This document shows positions 59,083-64,000 of a stretch of DNA of 64,000 bases, in pieces. The first letter of the stretch is position 1, and every line of letters begins with the position of its first letter. A program made the position numbers and the translations under genes. This DNA comes from Oscillatoriales cyanobacterium (GTDB taxonomy: Bacteria; Cyanobacteriota; Cyanobacteriia; Cyanobacteriales; Microcoleaceae). Location of the stretch: positions 1-64,000 of the forward strand of contig RDYN01000020.1 of assembly GCA_004293365.1 (NCBI GenBank), given 5' to 3'. Under the pieces are notes generated by a model. The model had not been told where the DNA came from and did no database searches. It saw nothing but the letters and a program-made list of their open reading frames with translations.

Positions 59083-59484
59083 ATGGATTGCAAAACTGCT
59101 ACTTTAGTTTACGAAACAGGAAATCCCCTGGAAAACATTCGCAAGATATTTCCCGAAGCTTGGCAATTTTTGACAGATCAGTCTGCGGCTTTTGTGGCCG
59201 GTAAAGATGATACTTTTGATGCAGAGATTAAAAAGTCGATCGGCAAAACGCCTTTTGGGTTCAGAATTACTCACCGCGACGATACTGAACAATTGACAAA
59301 AGATATCTCTGAACTTTTGGGCGATATCACTTCTCGCTTACTTTTGGAACAGCATTTTTCTCAAGTTGTCGGTCGTCCTCTTTATTTCAGCACAATTTGC
59401 TGTTCCAGTCACCTAACAGCCGATCGCGAATTGACATTAGATGAAGTTTTGCCAATTCAACGCGCTGCGGTTAAGTTGCAATAG
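59083..59484 (+). CDS. conserved-looking hypothetical protein
   Basis: The 133-residue product is not recognised. It begins MDCKTATLVYETGNPLENIR, has no signal peptide or membrane helix, and contains two adjacent cysteines (STICCSSHLT). A GAGG ribosome site lies about eight bases before the ATG. Its stop abuts that of the convergent flavoprotein gene. It could be a small globular alpha/beta protein; no function is proposed. Confidence 0.6.
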   Translation: MDCKTATLVYETGNPLENIRKIFPEAWQFLTDQSAAFVAGKDDTFDAEIKKSIGKTPFGFRITHRDDTEQLTKDISELLGDITSRLLLEQHFSQVVGRPLYFSTICCSSHLTADRELTLDEVLPIQRAAVKLQ

Positions 59485-60723
59485 TTAAGCTGTTGCTCTA
59501 ATTATTGCGGGCGAGAGTGCAACGCTGGATTTGACGATCGCCGGTACAATGCGATCGCACGCCATTCTCGCCCCTGAAAGGTTTCTCGCCACTGGGCCAA
59601 CTTGCAGCGCTGCTAAACCACCAGTCAAAAATAATTCGCATCCGGGCCAACGCAGGTGTTTGTCTAAAACTGGCAAACCTTTAACTATTTCAATAGGATG
59701 GGTTTCTAGCGTTTCCTTGAACAAAGGCTCGGCTGTAATATCTAATTTAGTGCCGGTTGCTAGCCAAATGCGATCGACAAATAACATCTCCCCATCGCTG
59801 CAATCAACAGTCCATCTGTTATTTTCCCACCGAACGCCAACAACTTCGCACTCTTCATGAAATGTCAGTTGTTTGCTGTAGGACAACCGGCGCAACTGCG
59901 TCATAATTTCCGGTGTCATCGAGCCGCCGTTGCGAGCTTGTTGAATAGCTTCCCAACGCTTCTGACAATCAGGCTCGGCAGCGAATCCTTTCAGGTATTT
60001 TGGCCCCAACCAACCGGGTTCGGCATCAAATAGTTTTTCTTGGAAATAGCGCCTAGTCATTAACAGGACTTTTGCTCCCCTAGCAATTGCTCCTACTGCT
60101 AAATGTCCGCTAGTTAGCCCGCCACCGATAATTAATATTTGTTCTCCTGATAATTCCAAATTTCGCAAATCTACTTGATGGGAGTGGCGAATTCTTTCGG
60201 CGGGATGCTGTGTTTGAATTTGATTTACCCACGCTGGTAAATGCGGTTTCCCACTCCCGGCGGCGACAATTACTCGGCGGGCGATCGCACTTTTTCCATC
60301 TTCAAACCACAGGCGAAAACAGCCGGATTTAGGCTGAATGCGAGTTACTTTTGCTTTGATAACTCGATCGCCCAAATCCCACCGTTTAACTGTATCAGCG
60401 CAAAATTCCTCAAATAACCGACTTCCCGGCAAATCGTAGGGTGGAAACAATTCGGAGGAGCGATTTTCAGCAAACCTCCGCAATTCGTAAGGGTTGGGAT
60501 CTGGGTGGTGCACTGCGGGCGATCGCAAATGCCCAATTTCTAAAGCTGCAAATTGCCTCCGCCACTGAGTCAGCCATTCGCCGCTCGGATCGAATGCAAA
60601 AATTTTATCCCGCAGACTCTTGCGTTTATTCAAAATGTGTGCAATCAGAGTCAGGGCGTGGGGCCCGGCGCCAATGACAGCTAAATCAATTTGGGGCGGT
60701 ATCTTTGCTGAGTTCCCTTGCAT
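59485..60723 (-). CDS. FAD/NAD(P)-binding protein, lysine/ornithine N-monooxygenase-like
   Basis: The 412-residue product has an FAD fold IDLAVIGAGPHALTLIAHIL, an NADP fold SGEQILIIGGGLTSGHLAVG and DRIWLATGTKLDIT near the C-terminus, with LRSPAVHHPDPNPYELRRFA in the middle. This matches the FAD-dependent lysine/ornithine-N-hydroxylase or YhfW-like group often annotated simply as FAD/NAD(P)-binding protein. No siderophore synthesis gene is adjacent, so the substrate is unclear. Confidence 0.76.
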   Translation of the reverse strand: MQGNSAKIPPQIDLAVIGAGPHALTLIAHILNKRKSLRDKIFAFDPSGEWLTQWRRQFAALEIGHLRSPAVHHPDPNPYELRRFAENRSSELFPPYDLPGSRLFEEFCADTVKRWDLGDRVIKAKVTRIQPKSGCFRLWFEDGKSAIARRVIVAAGSGKPHLPAWVNQIQTQHPAERIRHSHQVDLRNLELSGEQILIIGGGLTSGHLAVGAIARGAKVLLMTRRYFQEKLFDAEPGWLGPKYLKGFAAEPDCQKRWEAIQQARNGGSMTPEIMTQLRRLSYSKQLTFHEECEVVGVRWENNRWTVDCSDGEMLFVDRIWLATGTKLDITAEPLFKETLETHPIEIVKGLPVLDKHLRWPGCELFLTGGLAALQVGPVARNLSGARMACDRIVPAIVKSSVALSPAIIRATA

Positions 60724-60912
60724 GGAAAATTGCTAATTTGCGAATAATAACAATTCTCATTATAGGGCGATCGGGCATTTCCGTTGACAGCGCTCCAAAT
60801 AAACTCGAATTCCAAGCATTCGCTCTCAATTCTGGAAATTATCGGCGTTAATCTGTGTTAAGGAGCCTCACATCTGCGGTTGCTATCTCAATCAAAGATT
60901 TACGCAATAACT

Positions 60913-62286
60913 CTAAGGCAGCGCCACAAACCTGTAATCGTTGCCTTGGCGTTGAACCTGTACTAAAATCGGTTTGTTCCACCGATCGCCCGTTGGCAAA
61001 AACCTCACATCTTCACTCGCACCGGAGGTAACGAAATTCGGAGTCCTAAGTGCTTGTTGCAATCCTTCTCGCGTATTGCTGCGCTGCAAACCGCTGATAA
61101 TAGCTTTAGTCGCATCAAAACTCGTGGCGGTGCGCCAATTCACGACACCTCCCCACTTTTGAATTCCATTCTTAGAAAATGGGTTGTTGGGATTAGTGTC
61201 AGGGTGCCACGGAACGGACAAAATAAGCCCGTCAACGTCTTTGTTCCCCTCTTTTACCGTTTGAAAGGTGTACAGTGTCGTACTGCCGTAGAGCGCTAAT
61301 TTGCCACTATTGAGGCGAGCTAGGTCGATCGCGCGATCGATGCGATCGATATGAGGCGCTAACATTAACGCTTGTGCACCTTTGCTAACAGCATCAGCAA
61401 TGCTAGCACTAGAATTAAAAGTTGGCGTTGAAAAGTCACAAACCGCAGGCACCACCTTGCCACCCAAAGCCGAAAATGACGAAACAAATTCATCCTTAAA
61501 CGATACGTTATCGGGAGCTTGAGAGTCATAGCAAATAGCAACATTAGTTTTGCCAGCTTTCTTAACCATATATTCTGCTAAAGGAGCCGCCATCGATTGA
61601 ATCGGGGGGACTGTCCGAAAAATGTAGCTACCAAAACCTGATAAATTGTTAGCAAAGCTAGTTGGCGTAACCATCACCAGTTTTTTTTCTTGATAAATGG
61701 GAGCAGCAGCTAGAGAAGCATTGCTAGCATTGTGTCCGACGACTGCTAAAATTTTCGGGTCATTTACGAATTCGGTTGCAACTTCTTTGGCAAAATCTGG
61801 ACTGTTATCATCGTTGGCAATCAAAACTTGCAAACTCGCACCATTAATCCCTCCCCCAGCATTGACTTCCTCTTGAGCTTGGGCAACTCCTCGGAGCATT
61901 TCTTGGGCTACATTCGGGTTACTACCAATCGGAACCCTGACGCCAATTTTCAGAGAATTATCATTGTTTACTTTGGCATTATTTAAATAAATTACAGTCT
62001 CTGGATCGTTGCGATTTTGTTGCAGCGATGCCTGAAAGTTTTTGACAGCTTCTTTGTAATTACCCTCAGCAAAAGCTTTGACACCTGCTTGTTTTCCTGC
62101 TGTTGTTTGAGATTGCATCAATATCTTATCTCCCAAACTGAGGCGACTATTGCCAGAAACTAATCTAAGTGAAGTTCCGCCATTTAACATCTGTGGAATA
62201 AACGTGAATGCACCCCAGGCAATCAAAGGAAATGCAATAAAAACAATTGGCGGCGGGCCTTTTCTTTTTTGAGGTTCTTGATACAT
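60913..62286 (-). CDS. ABC-transporter substrate-binding protein, amino-acid type (Peripla_BP_6)
   Basis: The 457-residue product has an N-terminal membrane helix (IVFIAFPLIAWGAFTFI). A TPR-like pair follows (AFAEGNYKEAVKNFQASLQQ). The type I periplasmic-binding domain begins about residue 115 (LKIGVRVPIGSNPNVAQEML) and contains ILAVVGHNASNASLAAAPIY. The layout is known from cyanobacterial branched-chain amino-acid or urea-like binding proteins that are anchored to the membrane by an uncleaved helix. The extra TPR unit is an addition to the standard family. No permease gene is nearby. AGGAGAA precedes the ATG. Confidence 0.84.
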   Translation of the reverse strand: MYQEPQKRKGPPPIVFIAFPLIAWGAFTFIPQMLNGGTSLRLVSGNSRLSLGDKILMQSQTTAGKQAGVKAFAEGNYKEAVKNFQASLQQNRNDPETVIYLNNAKVNNDNSLKIGVRVPIGSNPNVAQEMLRGVAQAQEEVNAGGGINGASLQVLIANDDNSPDFAKEVATEFVNDPKILAVVGHNASNASLAAAPIYQEKKLVMVTPTSFANNLSGFGSYIFRTVPPIQSMAAPLAEYMVKKAGKTNVAICYDSQAPDNVSFKDEFVSSFSALGGKVVPAVCDFSTPTFNSSASIADAVSKGAQALMLAPHIDRIDRAIDLARLNSGKLALYGSTTLYTFQTVKEGNKDVDGLILSVPWHPDTNPNNPFSKNGIQKWGGVVNWRTATSFDATKAIISGLQRSNTREGLQQALRTPNFVTSGASEDVRFLPTGDRWNKPILVQVQRQGNDYRFVALP

Positions 62287-62951
62287 GATTAGTTCTCCTA
62301 GACTAGATTTTGTTTAGATACTTTGATTTCTGTCAGCATTTTCTAGCACAGTATAATAAATCTGTTACTGACCAGAAAATGCTCCGGCTTGCAACCTGTA
62401 GAAATATCTACATATATTTGATTTAGATCGACGAGCGCAATATTAGCTGCTAGGCTTGGGTGACATTTACTCGGTCCTGTCCTAGGTTCATATGATGATT
62501 ATCAATAAAAGCTTTTTAAAAGTCAATTCATAAAGTCATTGGATAAACTCATAAAAGTCATGTCATTGAGTTCATAAAAGTCATATTTGTGTAGATTAGT
62601 TGCAATAACTCATCTCATGCCTGTTGTATTAACGTAATAAAACGTGTTTGCAGCATCGGAATGTGAGTCCTCGGATGATGCGGACTCGCATTCCGATGCT
62701 GCGAACCAATTTTATTGGAAGCCTTCTTTTCGGAGATGAGAGAATTCTTCCGCAATACTGTGTATGTGGCTCAAAATAGCAGTTGGGCGATCGCTCTTTC
62801 CCAGCATAAATCAGGTGCACAGTGGACACCCAGAGTTCAAAGTTGGGTTAGATACGCCACAAGCACCCTAGGTTAATAAGGAATGAAAATTTAATAACTT
62901 TAGCGTCTGCTAAATAGTCGGAACTGCATGATAATTCCATTTTGGTAGATA
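62287..62951. other. intergenic region between binding-protein and transposase genes
   Basis: It contains an ataaaagtcat-type tandem repeat (62525-62590) and a long hairpin of the short family at 62647-62706, with arms GCAGCATCGGAATGTGAGTCC and its near-perfect complement. The rest probably includes the promoter of the upstream gene and the outer end of the insertion sequence. I see no gene. Confidence 0.65.
62647..62706. repeat. long-stem variant of the short hairpin repeat
   Basis: The left arm starts GCAGCATCGGAATGTGAGTC and the right arm ends CTCGCATTCCGATGCTGC, giving 21 pairs with one mismatch. It continues GAACCAATTTTATTRG as the copy at 56909 does. Confidence 0.85.
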
Positions 62952-64000
62952 TTAATCAAAAATAATTTTCATTGTTTCTTTAAATCTCTTAGCTACTTTT
63001 CGACCACTTTCATAAATTTTATCGTTCACATTTACAACCACAGAAATCCCGGTTTTAGTATGAGTTTTTGCCATGAGTTTTTTCACTAACTCAAGAGAAG
63101 TAAAAATTACTCCTTGACAGGCTCTGGTTACGTGAGGAAACAAACGATGTTCAATCGGATTATACTTCGATGTATAGGGAGGATAGTGTGCGATCCTAAT
63201 TTCTATTCCTAGCTCGTCAACTAATTTTTGTAAATCCGATTTAAAGATATGATGATTGGAATTATTACTGCCACCGCTATCGCATTTTATCAAAATTGAA
63301 TCGGCTTGATGGTAGATAAATTTTCCGTAATTAACCCACCATAATTTAATCGATTCACAAGCAAATTCACTCGTGTCTTTACTGATTCCCAAATTTAAAT
63401 ATCCTCGGTTATGTTGCAGATCGTAAATTCCATGAGGTACTACTTTTCCGTCAGCTAAACTCCAAAAATCATGGTCAAATGTCGTAATAGCTTCCGTAGT
63501 ATATAGACTTCCTGCTCGATATAGATTTCCAATAAATTCCTTCTTTTTCGTGTCGATACTAACAATTGGATTTCCCTGTAACTCATACTCTGCCGTAATT
63601 CAGACCCGATTTTCAAATTGTTCATTACGACTTTTTGTTACTCCGGTTGTTTGTTTTTTTTGAGCTTGACGTTTCACATATTCATGTTTTTTTAACAGTT
63701 TTTTAACAACTGTTGTACTGACTATTGTTTCCTGAGCCTTCAGACCTTCAACTATTTGTTGCTGGGTAAGATTTGTCCATTTAATTTTTTCCGACATGGG
63801 AGCTGCGGCTGTGTGGTTTTTTAAGACTTCTAAAAAACGCTCATTTAAATCAGGTATCTCAGACTCCCTAGTTTTTCTTTCTCCTCCACGTCGGCGAATT
63901 CTCTGTTGATTAAAAGTAGTGTCTGATTCAGTTTTTAATTCCTTAATTCCCTTGGCTATTGTATTCCTGTCTACTCCCAAAACTCTGGCTATGTAAATAA
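62952..64000 (-). pseudogene. ISAzo13-like transposase interrupted by one TGA, 5' end off the window
   Basis: A single minus-strand frame runs from the right edge to 62952. It begins with a helix-turn-helix (ARVLGVDRNTIAKGIKELK), then the ISAzo13-family core SIDTKKKEFIGNLYRAG, TTFDHDFWSLADGKVVPHGI, LIKCDSGGSNNSNHHIFKSD and HYPPYTSKYNPIEHRLFPHV with DDE-type acidic residues. One in-frame TGA (plus-strand 63600-63602) lies after QFENRV; reading through it restores continuity, and there is no frameshift. The start codon is beyond the window. It is probably recently inactivated. Confidence 0.8.

Overview
The window looks like chromosome from a filamentous, Microcoleus/Oscillatoria-like cyanobacterium. 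The palindrome GCGATCGC (HIP1) is scattered throughout, intergenic regions are full of palindromic and tandem repeats, and the gene families are typically cyanobacterial: DUF1822, CHAT with pentapeptide repeats, PEP-CTERM, Uma2, DUF4347/RTX proteins, CHASE2 adenylate cyclase and iron-uptake-porin remnants. No rRNA, CRISPR array or recognisable tRNA was seen.

Layout. 0-5 kb: the end of an IS110-like transposase, then purine-degradation genes (uraD, puuE, a GGCT-fold protein, an allantoate-amidohydrolase-like gene) with a dead porin gene between them. 5-8 kb: a FecR protein and a CHASE2 adenylate cyclase, bracketed by duplicated fragments of the neighbouring genes. 8-12.5 kb: a DUF4365 nuclease-like gene with a translationally coupled partner, an m5C DNA methyltransferase, folC, Uma2 and a small coiled-coil membrane protein. 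12.8-19.1 kb: a very large minus-strand subtilase gene, split by a 62-bp tandem duplication. 19.5-22.7 kb: a restriction-nuclease-like gene and two PEP-CTERM proteins. 23.2-28.6 kb: a sigma-like factor, a DUF1822 protein and a membrane pentapeptide-CHAT protease. 28.6-38.4 kb: a pilin-like protein, a CysQ/IMPase-family phosphatase and a giant DUF4347/Calx-beta/FG-GAP/RTX protein. 39-41 kb: urate hydroxylase and 5-hydroxyisourate hydrolase. 41-48 kb: glycosyltransferase, rsmI, PfkB kinase, JmjC-like cupin, aspartyl protease and a sugar-binding lipoprotein. 48.4-54.5 kb: pilM-pilN-pilO-pilQ. 55.4-64 kb: HU, a cobalamin-type aminotransferase, a flavoprotein without its redox disulfide, a second flavoprotein, an amino-acid-type binding protein and an interrupted transposase running off the right edge.

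How genes work together. HpxO-UraH (39-41 kb) and UraD-PuuE-AllC-like (0.3-4.7 kb) make a nearly continuous route from urate through allantoin to allantoate and beyond, split over two loci. PilM, N, O and Q form the type IV pilus alignment complex and secretin. Sigma, DUF1822 and CHAT lie in one direction and could be a proteolysis-controlled regulatory or suicide module.

The most unusual material is in the repeats. A roughly 130-bp element built of four hairpins keeps its fold while the stem sequences change between copies, and one copy lies in frame inside the DUF4347 gene. A second, roughly 60-bp hairpin family sits mostly just beyond gene 3' ends. A third composite (motif, hairpin, motif) lies upstream of the subtilase gene and upstream of a PEP-CTERM/sigma pair. 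Family assignments are from motif recognition only; no database search was run.
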